Assembly (NCBI RefSeq): GCF_000013865.1
Contig: NC_007948.1
Span: 3,162,001-3,226,000 of the forward strand
Source of the DNA: Polaromonas sp. JS666
GTDB taxonomy: Bacteria; Pseudomonadota; Gammaproteobacteria; Burkholderiales; Burkholderiaceae_C
Direction: 5' to 3'
DNA length: 64,000 nucleotides
Each line of letters begins with the position of its first letter. Within the stretch, counting starts at the first letter, position 1. The position numbers were made by a program, and so were the translations under genes. This document shows positions 27,480 through 35,477 of the stretch, one piece after another. The notes below the pieces were generated by a model. The model saw only the letters and a program-made list of their open reading frames with translations. It was not told the origin of the DNA and did not search any database.

Positions 27480-27542
27480 TCGCTTGCTCTCTTTCGGTGT
27501 CGGTGTGGGTGGGTGTGTCGGCGTGGCCGGGCCAGGCGCCGG

Positions 27543-28352
27543 TTATTTCCCGGTAAAAGCCGGTTTGCGTTTTTCCATGAAGGCTTTGCGCCCCTCGGCA
27601 TAGTCGGCGCTGTCAAAGCAGCCGCGAATCAGGCGCTGGCACAGGTCCAGGTCCAGCTCGGGTGAGGGCTTGAGGATTTCAGCCGTGATGGCCTTGCCCG
27701 CGCGCACGGTCAGGGGCGCATTGGCGGCCAGCGCCGAGGTGTATTCCGCCAGCAGCGCAGGCAGCTCGTCGGGTGCGCAGGCGCGCGAGATCAGGCCCAG
27801 CGATTTGGCCTCGTGGGCGTCAATCTTGCGGGCGGTGAAGAACAGGTCCTTGGCCGCACCCGGGCCGATCAGGTCGACCAGGTTTTTCATGGCCGAGTAG
27901 CGGTAACCCAGGCCCAAGCGGGCTGCGGGAATCGAAAACACCGAATCGGTCGAGGCGATGCGGATGTCGCAGCTGATCGCCACATTCACACCGCCGCCGA
28001 TGCAAAAGCCGCGGATGCACGACAGCGTGGGCTTGCTGAAATTGTGGATGCTCATCAGGGCGTTTTCCGCCATGTGCTCATAACGGGTCACCGCTTCCCG
28101 GGCGGCACGCATGTCCTCAAATTGCGAGATGTCGGCGCCCGACACAAAGGCTTTCTCGCCGGCGCCCGAGAACACCACCAGACGCACCCGGTCGTCGGTT
28201 TCGGCCTGTGCCAGCAAGGGCGGGACGGCCTCCCACATGTCGACCGACAGCGCGTTGTGGCGGGCCGGATTGTTAAAGCGGATATGCAGCGTGGAGGCGT
28301 CCAGCCAGGTCTGCACGCGTTCGGTGGGGGAGTCATAACTCACGGTCGACAT
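27543..28352 (-). CDS. enoyl-CoA hydratase/isomerase family protein
   Basis: 269 residues. Crotonase-fold signatures are FVSGADISQF (oxyanion hole) and IRGFCIGGGVNVAISCDIRIAS. In place of one of the catalytic glutamates it has IPAARLGLGYRY, so it may be an isomerase, hydrolase or other member of the superfamily and not a classic hydratase. The ATG at 28352 overlaps the stop of the CoA-transferase by one base (TGATG). It should act on the CoA ester made by that enzyme. Confidence 0.85.
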   Translation of the reverse strand: MSTVSYDSPTERVQTWLDASTLHIRFNNPARHNALSVDMWEAVPPLLAQAETDDRVRLVVFSGAGEKAFVSGADISQFEDMRAAREAVTRYEHMAENALMSIHNFSKPTLSCIRGFCIGGGVNVAISCDIRIASTDSVFSIPAARLGLGYRYSAMKNLVDLIGPGAAKDLFFTARKIDAHEAKSLGLISRACAPDELPALLAEYTSALAANAPLTVRAGKAITAEILKPSPELDLDLCQRLIRGCFDSADYAEGRKAFMEKRKPAFTGK

Positions 28353-29542
28353 CAATACACTCCAGTTGATTTCATGCGCGCCAGATCGCCGGCGCTTAAA
28401 CCCAATTCGGTCAGGATTTCCTCGGTGTGCTCGCCACGGCGCGGCGCGGCACGGGCGATGGTGCTGGGCGTGCGCTCCAGCTGCATGGGCTGGCCCACCA
28501 GGCGCTGGGCGCCCAGATGGGCAGACACCACGTCCTTGACCATGTTGAGGTGCTTGATCTGCGGCTCCTCAAAGGCCTCCTGCATACTGTTGATCAAGCC
28601 GCAGGCCACGCCGCCCACATTCAGGCGCTCGATCCAGTAGGCGCGGTCCTGCGCCGCCAGCAGCCGGTTGATTTCGGCGTTGAGCGAATCGCGGTTGACC
28701 GAGCGGCCCATCTTGTCCTTGTAGCGCTCGTCGCTGACCCATTGGGGCGCGCCCAGGATCTCGCAAAAGCGCTCCCATATCCTGGAGCCGAACACCGCGA
28801 TGTTCATGTAACCGTCGCGCGCCTTGTACACCCCGGTCGGAATGCTGGTGGGGTGAAAGTTGCCGGCCTGGGTGGCGACTTCGCCGTCGATCAGCCAGCG
28901 CGAGGTCTGGAAGTCCATCATGTAGACCATGGACTCCAGCAAGGACGTGTGCAGCCACTGGCCCTTGCCCGAGGTTTCGCGCTCCAGCAGCGCCACCAGG
29001 ATGCCCTGGGCCGCAAAAATGCCGGCGCACAGGTCTGCGATGGGAATGCCCACGCGCATCGGCCCCTGCTCAGCCAGGCCGGTCACCGACATCAGGCCGC
29101 CCATGCCTTGCGCAATCTGGTCAAAACCGGGGCGGGCGGCCAGGGGGCCCGACTGGCCAAAGCCGGAGATGCTGGCGTACACCAGGCGCGGGTTGTCGAC
29201 GCGCAGGGTTTCGTAGTCGATGCCGAGGCGGAACTTCACGTCAGGCCGGAAGTTCTCCACCACCACGTCGGCCCCGCCAATCAGACGCTTGAGCACGCTG
29301 ATGCCCTCCTCCTCTTTCAGGTTGAGGGTGATCGAGCGCTTGTTGCGGTGGGTGTACTGGTAGTCGGAGCCTTCCTGCCCGCCAAGCGTGTCATCGCCCC
29401 GCATGTGCTCGGGCATCTGGACCTGGATGACGTCGGCGCCCCAATCGGCCAGCTGGCGGCAGGCCGTCGGGCCGGCCCGGACCTGGGTGAGATCCACCAC
29501 GCGAAAGCGCTGGAGTGCGGAAGAGGCTGGCAGGTGAGGCAT
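28352..29542 (-). CDS. CaiB/BaiF (class III) CoA-transferase
   Basis: 396 residues. Family features: FRVVDLTQVRAGPTACRQLADWGADVIQVQ near the start (in outline), then HRNKRSITLNLKEEEG, where the region around DVVVENFRPDVKFRLGID is the conserved CoA-binding part, and SISGFGQSGPLAARPGFDQIAQGMGG. The Asp expected as the covalent carboxylate is in the family's usual GxxxAD region (IPIADLCAGIFA). It moves CoA between organic acids. It heads the leftward operon; start at 29542 matches the family N-terminus, while an upstream extension to 29644 would run into the operator palindromes. Confidence 0.9.
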   Translation of the reverse strand: MPHLPASSALQRFRVVDLTQVRAGPTACRQLADWGADVIQVQMPEHMRGDDTLGGQEGSDYQYTHRNKRSITLNLKEEEGISVLKRLIGGADVVVENFRPDVKFRLGIDYETLRVDNPRLVYASISGFGQSGPLAARPGFDQIAQGMGGLMSVTGLAEQGPMRVGIPIADLCAGIFAAQGILVALLERETSGKGQWLHTSLLESMVYMMDFQTSRWLIDGEVATQAGNFHPTSIPTGVYKARDGYMNIAVFGSRIWERFCEILGAPQWVSDERYKDKMGRSVNRDSLNAEINRLLAAQDRAYWIERLNVGGVACGLINSMQEAFEEPQIKHLNMVKDVVSAHLGAQRLVGQPMQLERTPSTIARAAPRRGEHTEEILTELGLSAGDLARMKSTGVY

Positions 29543-29610
29543 GGAATATCCAGAACAGAAAGAGCAGTAAAAACAGACAAACGAAGCGAAAGTGTCTCCC
29601 ATACCAAGAT

Positions 29611-29648
29611 AAAGTGTCAACACTTTTTTAATAAGTGAGAACACTTAT
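29611..29648. promoter_or_regulatory. two AAGTG-N4-CACTT palindromes, probable operators
   Basis: AAAGTGT-CA-ACACTTT at 29611-29626 and ATAAGTG-AGAA-CACTTAT at 29631-29648 share the core AAGTG-N4-CACTT. Centres are 21 bp apart, two helical turns. They lie in the 196-base divergent promoter region between the CoA-transferase operon and the GntR/FCD regulator gene, the place where such a regulator usually binds. Confidence 0.65.
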
Positions 29649-29738
29649 GCCTGTTTCGTCTTCTGAAAATATATTTTTCAGGTACCATCTCTGCACCGGA
29701 AGCACGCGCCAGATTGCGCGGGCCCGGCCCCTCCAGCC

Positions 29739-30416
29739 ATGACCTCACTCAAAGAAAAACCTGAACAGGGACTGCCGCTTTTCATTGCGGAAGAGCTCAA
29801 GCACCTGATCTACACCGGCGCACTCAAGCCCGGCGAGCGCCTCAATGAAGCGGCGCTGGCGCTGCGCATGGGCACCAGCCGCGGCCCGATCCGGGAGGCC
29901 ATCCGCGTGCTGACGGGCCTGGGCATCGTCAAGGCGGTGGTCAACCGCGGCGTCTTCGTGCGGCAGATTTCAGTGCGCGAGATGCTGGAGATCTACGAAC
30001 TCCGGGCGCTCGTCTTCGGCTTCGCCGCCGAACGGGCCACGGAACATATCAACGAAGAGCACAAGCAGCAGTTTGAGCGGCTACTCGCGCAGATGGATGC
30101 AGCCTGCGACGCTGAAGACGCCGATCTGTACTACGACCTGAACCTGCAATTCCATGCGCTGATCCTGCGCCTGTCCAACAACCAGCGGGCCCATGAAACA
30201 TATGACGACTATGTCAAGGAGCTGCACCTGTTCAGGCGGCGCTACTTCAACTCGCCCGGCAACATGCGGCGCTCCAACATCGAGCACCGGAGCATCTACG
30301 AGGCCATCGTCAAAGGGGCCAAAGCCCGGGCGAAATCGGCCGCTGAACGCCATGTGCTGTCGGGACGGGAACGCCTGCTGGCCAGCATCGATGACAGCAG
30401 CCCCCTGTCGTCCTAG
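29739..30416 (+). CDS. GntR family regulator, FadR/FCD subfamily
   Basis: 225 residues. The GntR winged helix (about 10-80) contains LIYTGALKPGERLNEAALALRMGTSRGPIREAIRVL in outline; the FCD effector domain (about 90-215) contains YELRALVFGFAAERA, LNLQFHALIL and NIEHRSIYEAIVKGA, whose Asp/His residues bind a metal and a carboxylic acid in relatives. It probably represses the divergent CoA-transferase operon through the two palindromes between them and responds to that pathway's organic acid. The chrA pair follows ten bases after its stop. Confidence 0.88.
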   Translation: MTSLKEKPEQGLPLFIAEELKHLIYTGALKPGERLNEAALALRMGTSRGPIREAIRVLTGLGIVKAVVNRGVFVRQISVREMLEIYELRALVFGFAAERATEHINEEHKQQFERLLAQMDAACDAEDADLYYDLNLQFHALILRLSNNQRAHETYDDYVKELHLFRRRYFNSPGNMRRSNIEHRSIYEAIVKGAKARAKSAAERHVLSGRERLLASIDDSSPLSS

Positions 30417-30425
30417 GAGCCCACT

Positions 30426-31031
30426 GTGCGCAGGGTGAGCGACGATAATCTGGCCATGAGTTCCCCGCCCGCGGAAGTGCGCCCGCAACCCAAATCCCTC
30501 ACCGACCTGTTTGTCTCATTCACATTGCTGGCCCTGCAGGGCTTTGGCGGCGTGCTGGCCGTGGTCCAGCGCGAGCTGGTGGAAAAAAAACGCTGGATGA
30601 CGCGTGAAGAATTCATCGAAGACTGGGCGGTGGCGCAAATCATGCCAGGGCCCAACGTGGTGAACCTGTCACTGATGGTGGGCGGGCGTTACTTCGGCCT
30701 GAAGGGCGCCATGGCGGCGCTCGCGGGCATGCTGACCGTGCCGCTGGTGCTGGTGTTGCTGCTGGCGGTGCTGTATGCCCAGTTTGCGGCGCACCCGGGC
30801 GTGGCGGGTGCCCTGCGCGGCATGGCGGCAGTGGCCGCCGGCCTGATCGCGGCAACCGGCATGCGGCTGTCCGGCGCACTGGCCAAAAACGTGCTGGGAC
30901 TGCGCCTGTGCGCCGTGTTCGGCGTGACAACCTTCGCCGCCATCGCCCTGCTGCGCTGGCCGCTGGCCTATGTGCTGCTCGGGCTGGGCGGGGTGGCCTG
31001 CCTGGCGGCTTTTTATAGGCTCAAGCCATGA
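30426..31031 (+). CDS. chrA1: chromate transporter, N-terminal half-size protein
   Basis: 201 residues, a short-chain CHR protein with five or six hydrophobic segments. The CHR signature is FTLLALQGFGGVLAVVQRELVEKKRWMTREEF (in outline) with AVAQIMPGPNVVNLSLMVG. Members export chromate or take up related anions in pairs of two half-size proteins. Start: GTG at 30426 has AGGAG six bases before it; ATG at 30456 would give a protein 10 residues shorter. It overlaps the second half gene by four bases. Confidence 0.85.
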   Translation: MRRVSDDNLAMSSPPAEVRPQPKSLTDLFVSFTLLALQGFGGVLAVVQRELVEKKRWMTREEFIEDWAVAQIMPGPNVVNLSLMVGGRYFGLKGAMAALAGMLTVPLVLVLLLAVLYAQFAAHPGVAGALRGMAAVAAGLIAATGMRLSGALAKNVLGLRLCAVFGVTTFAAIALLRWPLAYVLLGLGGVACLAAFYRLKP

Positions 31032-31624
31032 CCGATGCGCCCCACCTGGTTTTCGGCGCGCATGAATGGTTTGAGCTGTTTTTGCACTACCTGTCGCTCT
31101 CGCTGCTGTCGATCGGAGGCGCCATCAGCACGGCGCCCGACATGCACCGCTTCCTGGTCGACAAGCAGCACTGGCTGACTGACGCGCAGTTCAACGCCTC
31201 CATTGCCATTGCACAGTCGGCCCCCGGCCCGAATGTCCTGTTCATCGCCCTGCTCGGCTGGAACGTGGGCATGAATGCGGGCGGCATGCTCACCGGCCTC
31301 CTGGGCGTGTTTCTCGCCTTGCTGGGCATTCTCATCCCCAGCACCGTGCTCACTTACACGGCGGCCCAATGGGGCCACCGGAACCGCGAATTGCGGGCAG
31401 TGCGCGCCTTCAAGCAGGGCATGGCGCCCATCGTGGTGGCGCTGCTGATTGCCACCGGCTGCATTCTGGCGGGAGCCAACGGCAAGGCAGGCAACAGCGT
31501 TGCGCAAAACTGGCCCGTGTGGCTGCTGACGGGCACCACGGCCCTGATCGTCTGGCGCACCCGAATTCACCTGCTCTGGCTGCTGGCCGCAGGCGCTGCA
31601 CTCGGCTGGTTCGGGTTAATCTGA
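31028..31624 (+). CDS. chrA2: chromate transporter, C-terminal half-size protein
   Basis: 198 residues, partner of the preceding CHR protein (ATGA overlap). It repeats the same domain plan: LSIGGAISTAPDMHRFLVDKQHWLTDAQF, then IAIAQSAPGPNVLFIALLGWNVG, followed by hydrophobic helices. The PGPN motif occurs in both halves. Pairing of half-size proteins with opposite membrane orientation is the described arrangement for short CHR proteins. A damaged copy of its distal part lies at 25264-25385. Confidence 0.85.
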   Translation: MTDAPHLVFGAHEWFELFLHYLSLSLLSIGGAISTAPDMHRFLVDKQHWLTDAQFNASIAIAQSAPGPNVLFIALLGWNVGMNAGGMLTGLLGVFLALLGILIPSTVLTYTAAQWGHRNRELRAVRAFKQGMAPIVVALLIATGCILAGANGKAGNSVAQNWPVWLLTGTTALIVWRTRIHLLWLLAAGAALGWFGLI

Positions 31625-31669
31625 GCTTGCTCCGAAGCTGATCTGCCCCGGGAGGGGCACCTGGTCAGG

Positions 31670-32023
31670 TTAGCGGGGATTCTCGAAAAAGATGTAGTTT
31701 GAGCCGTAATCGCTGACCTCGAAATACACCTTCTTTTCGCCGGCGTCGACAACCATGTTCAGGTTTTCATCCAGCACGCCATACCCAAACCGGTAGGAGC
31801 GCGCCTTGCCGTCATCGGTGCCCATGGCGGTGCTCAGTTTGTCAATCTTGATGAAGCGGCGCATCAGCTTGTCGCCCGCATAAAACTCCAGAACGCCATT
31901 GGTGCCGGTCCAGTTCTGGATGTCGCGGCTGATCTTGTTTTGCTGCTCCTGGGTACAGGAAGCCAGCATGGTTAACACACCGACAGCTATTAAAACAGGA
32001 GCAATCAAGTACCGGAAATTCAT
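31670..32023 (-). CDS. small lipoprotein, unknown function
   Basis: 117 residues. MNFRYLIAPVLIAVGVLTMLASC is a lipoprotein signal with Cys at 23. The mature part (TGTNGVLEFYAGDKLMRRFIKIDKLSTAMGTDDGKARSYRFGYG in outline) looks like a compact beta-rich domain; no family recognised. GGAG nine bases upstream supports ATG 32023. A copy of the dispersed AGCTAT repeat lies inside the signal-peptide codons (31983-32002). Confidence 0.65.
   Translation of the reverse strand: MNFRYLIAPVLIAVGVLTMLASCTQEQQNKISRDIQNWTGTNGVLEFYAGDKLMRRFIKIDKLSTAMGTDDGKARSYRFGYGVLDENLNMVVDAGEKKVYFEVSDYGSNYIFFENPR
31983..32002. repeat. dispersed AGCTAT-type short repeat, copy 2
   Basis: ACAGCTATTAAAACAGGAGC, inside the signal-peptide coding part of the lipoprotein gene. 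Compare 6377-6396. Confidence 0.35.
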
Positions 32024-32063
32024 CGTAGTCATCTCCAGGAAAATGCGGGTGACAGAAGCCCGG

Positions 32064-32813
32064 TCAGCTGCGCTGGCGCAGCGCTTCGTACAGGCAAACG
32101 CCGCTGGCCACCGACACGTTGAGGCTTTCGACAGCCCCGCGCATCGGAATGCTGACCAGTTCGTCGCAGGTCTTGCGCGTGAGCTGGCGCATGCCCTCTC
32201 CTTCAGCGCCGAGCACCAGCGCAACCGGGCCCTTGAGGTCCACGTCGTAAATCGTTTTGGGGGCGTCGTCGCTGGTGCCTATGCACCAGATGTTGCGCTC
32301 CTTGAGTTCGCCCAGCGTGCGGGCCAGGTTGGTGACCATGAAGTAAGGCATGGTCTCGGCCGCGCCGCTGGCAACCTTGGCCACTGTGGCGTTGATGCCG
32401 GCGGCATGGTCCTTGGGGGCGATCACGGCATGGGCGCCCGCGCCGTCGGCCACCCGCAGGCAGGCGCCCAGGTTGTGCGGATCGGTCACGCCGTCGAGCA
32501 CCAGCAGCAGGGGCTGCGCGGTGCCGGCCTCTTCCAGTTGCTCCAGCAGCTCATCGAGGGACTTGACCTGGGCCACCGCATCGACGCGGGCGACGACACC
32601 CTGGTGGCCGTGGCTGCCACACATTTTGGCCAGGCGCAGGCCGTCGGACTCAATCAAGCGAACGCCGGCTTCGCGGGCGCGGTCGGTGAACTGGCGCATG
32701 CGGGCATCGCGGCGCGAGGCATCGAAAAAAACCTCCAGAACCGATTGGGGCGCGGTTTTAAGGCGCACGCCCACGGCATGAAAGCCAAAAAGAACTTTGG
32801 GGGAAGAGGACAT
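32064..32813 (-). CDS. rlmB: 23S rRNA (guanosine-2251-2'-O)-methyltransferase
   Basis: 249 residues of the SPOUT/TrmH class. The N-terminal L30e-like substrate-binding domain (about 1-85) starts VLFGFHAVGVRLKTAP. The trefoil-knot domain carries the three class motifs: LDGVTDPHNLGACLRVADGAG (motif 1, with the catalytic Arg), LVLGAEGEGM (motif 2) and IPMRGAVESLNVSVASGV (motif 3). It methylates G2251 in the ribosomal P-loop. Start chosen at MSSSPKVLFGFHA (32813), not the upstream frame made by the ATGCCGAC repeat. Confidence 0.93.
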   Translation of the reverse strand: MSSSPKVLFGFHAVGVRLKTAPQSVLEVFFDASRRDARMRQFTDRAREAGVRLIESDGLRLAKMCGSHGHQGVVARVDAVAQVKSLDELLEQLEEAGTAQPLLLVLDGVTDPHNLGACLRVADGAGAHAVIAPKDHAAGINATVAKVASGAAETMPYFMVTNLARTLGELKERNIWCIGTSDDAPKTIYDVDLKGPVALVLGAEGEGMRQLTRKTCDELVSIPMRGAVESLNVSVASGVCLYEALRQRS

Positions 32814-32831
32814 ACAAGGATTATCACTGCA

Positions 32832-32863
32832 CATGCCGACATGCCGACATGCCGACATACCGA
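32832..32863. repeat. 8-bp tandem repeat CATGCCGA
   Basis: CATGCCGA occurs three times in a row and a fourth time as CATACCGA, just upstream of the rlmB start. It looks like a slippage-prone microsatellite in the rlmB leader. Confidence 0.6.
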
Positions 32864-32947
32864 CAGGCCACCCTGCCCGCCGTCAAATTGCCAGGCAAGC
32901 AATGGCAAAGGGGAAACGCATTACTTGCCCCAGGATCGTTTTTTCGA

Positions 32948-33676
32948 TCAAGCCTTGACGATCCGCCCGGCATCAATGGTGATGCGCCGCTCGCAGCGTG
33001 CGGCGATCATCGGGTCGTGCGTGACCAGCACCAGCGTCGTGCCCAGTTCCTGGTTGAGTTCAAACATCAGCGCCATCACGGTTTCGCCGGTGGCGAAGTC
33101 AAGGCTGCCGGTCGGCTCGTCGGCCAGCAGCACGGCGGGCTGCACCACGAAGGCCCGCGCCAGTGCCACGCGCTGCTGCTCGCCGCCCGACAGCACTTTG
33201 GGATAATGGCCCAGCCGCTCGCCCAAGCCGACCCGCTTGAGCATGTCGGTCGCCAGCGCGCGGGCATTTCGCTGATCGGCCAGCTCCAGCGGCAACATGA
33301 CGTTTTCAAGCGCCGTCAAATTGCCCATGAGCTGGAAGCTCTGGAAGACAAAACCCACTTTGCGGGCGCGCAGGGCCGCGCGGTCATCCTCATTGAGGGC
33401 AAACAGGTCTTGCCCCGCCATCCGCACCGTGCCCTGGGACGGCGTGTCGAGCCCGGCGATGATGGACAGCAGCGTGCTTTTGCCGGAGCCGGAGGCACCG
33501 ACAATAGCGGCAGTTTCCCGGGGCGCCAGGGAGAAATCAATATCGCGCAAAATGGTCAGTGTGCCGGTCGAGTCGCTCACCGACTTGAAAACATGCTCAA
33601 CGGAAATAATTGAAGGAGTCGGGGAAGCCGGCGCGGAGGAAGCGTCGCTCACGGCAGTCACTGCGGGTTCAAACAT
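32948..33676 (-). CDS. ABC transporter ATPase, YbbA/LolD type
   Basis: 242 residues. Walker A is GASGSGKST, signature LSGGEQQRVALARA, Walker B VLLADEPTGSLD with a following switch His (LVTHD). The MacB/LolD/YbbA subgroup is shown by the close fit to ATPases that sit beside tesA. In most bacteria a YbbP-type permease follows; here rlmB follows, so the permease is missing from the locus. Its start codon (33676-33674) overlaps that of the divergent esterase within the tetramer CATG. AAGG upstream supports this start. Confidence 0.88.
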   Translation of the reverse strand: MFEPAVTAVSDASSAPASPTPSIISVEHVFKSVSDSTGTLTILRDIDFSLAPRETAAIVGASGSGKSTLLSIIAGLDTPSQGTVRMAGQDLFALNEDDRAALRARKVGFVFQSFQLMGNLTALENVMLPLELADQRNARALATDMLKRVGLGERLGHYPKVLSGGEQQRVALARAFVVQPAVLLADEPTGSLDFATGETVMALMFELNQELGTTLVLVTHDPMIAARCERRITIDAGRIVKA

Positions 33677-34388
33677 GTCAGCCTTGTCAGAAAACTTGAA
33701 ATCAGACTTTACCAAGCTTGCGCGGATGCCGGCGGCCCGGCTGCTAAAACCATTCGGCACGCTGCTGCTCGCGGTGTTCATGGGCGCGCCAGGGCTGGCC
33801 CCGGGGCAACCGGCCCAGGCCGCCTCAGCGTCGCAAACCATTTTGATCGTTGGCGATTCTCTGAGCGCCGAATACGGTCTCAAGCGCGGCACCGGTTGGG
33901 TACCATTGCTGGAGAAACAGCTGGCCGGCGAGAGGAAAGCCGCCAGGGTCATCAACGCCAGCATCAGTGGCGACACCACCTCCGGCGGGCGCTCGCGCCT
34001 GCCGGCCCTGCTGGCGCAGCACAAACCCGACACGGTGGTGATCGAGCTCGGCGGCAATGACGCCCTGCGCGGCCTGCCGCTGGACATGACCGAGAAAAAC
34101 CTGACGGCCATGACGCAGGCGTCCAAAAAGGCGGGCGCCAAAGTGCTGCTGGTGGGCATGCAGGTGCCGCCCAACTACGGCGGCGCTTATGGGGCTGGCT
34201 TTGCCGGCCTGTTCCCGAAAGTGGCCAGGGCCGAAAAAGTGGCGCTGGTGCCCTTCTTCCTCAAAGGCGTGGCCGACGCAGAGGACCCCGTCGCCAACTT
34301 CCAGGCCGACCGCATTCACCCCAACGAACAGTCGCAAGCCAGGATGCTGGCCAATGTCTGGCCCGAACTGAAGAAACTGATCAAGTGA
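33675..34388 (+). CDS. tesA: GDSL-type lysophospholipase / arylesterase (TesA-like)
   Basis: 237 residues from ATG 33675, or 220 from ATG 33726; the second gives a tidier signal peptide (MPAARLLKPFGTLLLAVFMG). The SGNH hydrolase blocks are clear: ILIVGDSLSAEYGL with the nucleophilic Ser, the Gly of SISGDTTSGG, IELGGNDALRG, and DRIHPNEQSQ with the catalytic Asp and His. A periplasmic thioesterase/lysophospholipase with broad ester substrates is expected. It stands next to the YbbA-like ATPase as in E. coli and runs into mnmH with a four-base overlap. Confidence 0.88.
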   Translation: MSALSENLKSDFTKLARMPAARLLKPFGTLLLAVFMGAPGLAPGQPAQAASASQTILIVGDSLSAEYGLKRGTGWVPLLEKQLAGERKAARVINASISGDTTSGGRSRLPALLAQHKPDTVVIELGGNDALRGLPLDMTEKNLTAMTQASKKAGAKVLLVGMQVPPNYGGAYGAGFAGLFPKVARAEKVALVPFFLKGVADAEDPVANFQADRIHPNEQSQARMLANVWPELKKLIK

Positions 34389-35443
34389 GCCTCGAACGCA
34401 TTTCCGCCGAGGACGCTCTCGGCAAACTGGGCAGTTTTTCCGCCATCATTGACGCCCGCAGCGAAGGTGAATACGCGGAAGACCACCTGCCTGGCGCCGT
34501 CAACTGGCCCAGCCTGAAGGACGACGAGCGAAAAATAGTCGGCACCCAGTACAAGCAGATCAACGCGTTTGAAGCCAAAAAGCAGGGTGCGGCGCTGGTG
34601 GCCAGGAACATTGCCGCCCACATCGAGCGCGAAGTGCTGGACAAGCCGCGGGAATGGCAGCCGCTGGTGTATTGCTGGCGCGGCGGCAAACGCAGCGGCT
34701 CGCTGGCGCTCATCCTCGACCAGATCGGCTTCAAGGTCACCCTGGTCGATGGCGGCTACAAGGCCTTCCGGGCGGCGCTGGTGGCTGATTTGCCGCAGCT
34801 GGCAGCACGCCACAGCTACCAGGTTGTTTGCGGCACCACCGGTTCGGGCAAGACCCGCCTGCTCCAGGCGCTGGCGGCCCAGGGTGCGCAGGTGCTGGAC
34901 CTCGAAGCCCTGGCCAACCACCGCAGTTCGGTACTGGGCATGATTCCGGGCTCGCCGCAGCCCAGCCAGAAAGCCTTTGACAGCCGCATCTGGGCCGCCT
35001 TGCGCGGCTTTGACCCGACTCGCCCGGTGTACATCGAGAGCGAAAGCAAAAAAGTCGGCAATGTGGCCGTGCCCGAAGGGCTGATTGCCGCCATGCGTGC
35101 CAGCCCCTGCCTGCAGCTGGAACTGCCCGAAGACGAACGGGTGGCGCTGCTGCTGGAGGACTATGATTTTTTTGTCAAGGACATCGCCTTTTTCTGCGAC
35201 CGGCTGGGCGCCCTGACCGAGGCGCGCGGCAAGGAAACCGTGCAGGACTGGCAGGCACGGGCCCGCAACGGCGACGTGGCCTCGGTGGTTCGCGAATTGC
35301 TGGTCAAGCACTATGACCCGGTCTACCTGCAGTCGATGCGGCGCAATTTCACCCACTACGCCACGGCGCGGGTACTGCAGCCGCAGGACCACAGCGTGGC
35401 TGCCATGGCGGCGCTGGCGCGGGAAATGCTGGCCCGGCCCTGA
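34385..35443 (+). CDS. mnmH: tRNA 2-selenouridine synthase
   Basis: 352 residues. An N-terminal rhodanese domain (about 8-135) contains the loop LVYCWRGGKRSGS with the catalytic Cys; a P-loop domain follows, CGTTGSGKTRLLQAL. The enzyme replaces sulfur by selenium at the wobble uridine of some tRNAs (via a geranylated intermediate), using selenophosphate from SelD, which is not in this window. GTG start overlaps the esterase stop. Confidence 0.92.
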   Translation: MSLERISAEDALGKLGSFSAIIDARSEGEYAEDHLPGAVNWPSLKDDERKIVGTQYKQINAFEAKKQGAALVARNIAAHIEREVLDKPREWQPLVYCWRGGKRSGSLALILDQIGFKVTLVDGGYKAFRAALVADLPQLAARHSYQVVCGTTGSGKTRLLQALAAQGAQVLDLEALANHRSSVLGMIPGSPQPSQKAFDSRIWAALRGFDPTRPVYIESESKKVGNVAVPEGLIAAMRASPCLQLELPEDERVALLLEDYDFFVKDIAFFCDRLGALTEARGKETVQDWQARARNGDVASVVRELLVKHYDPVYLQSMRRNFTHYATARVLQPQDHSVAAMAALAREMLARP

Positions 35444-35477
35444 AAGAGGCCTCTCGGCGCGGTCCGTCGTGCCGCGT

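Noticed and set aside
27543..29542. Complete leucine or isovalerate degradation cluster
   Set aside because: The CoA-transferase, crotonase-like and quinone-reductase-like genes do not point to a specific pathway; no carboxylase or mutase is present.
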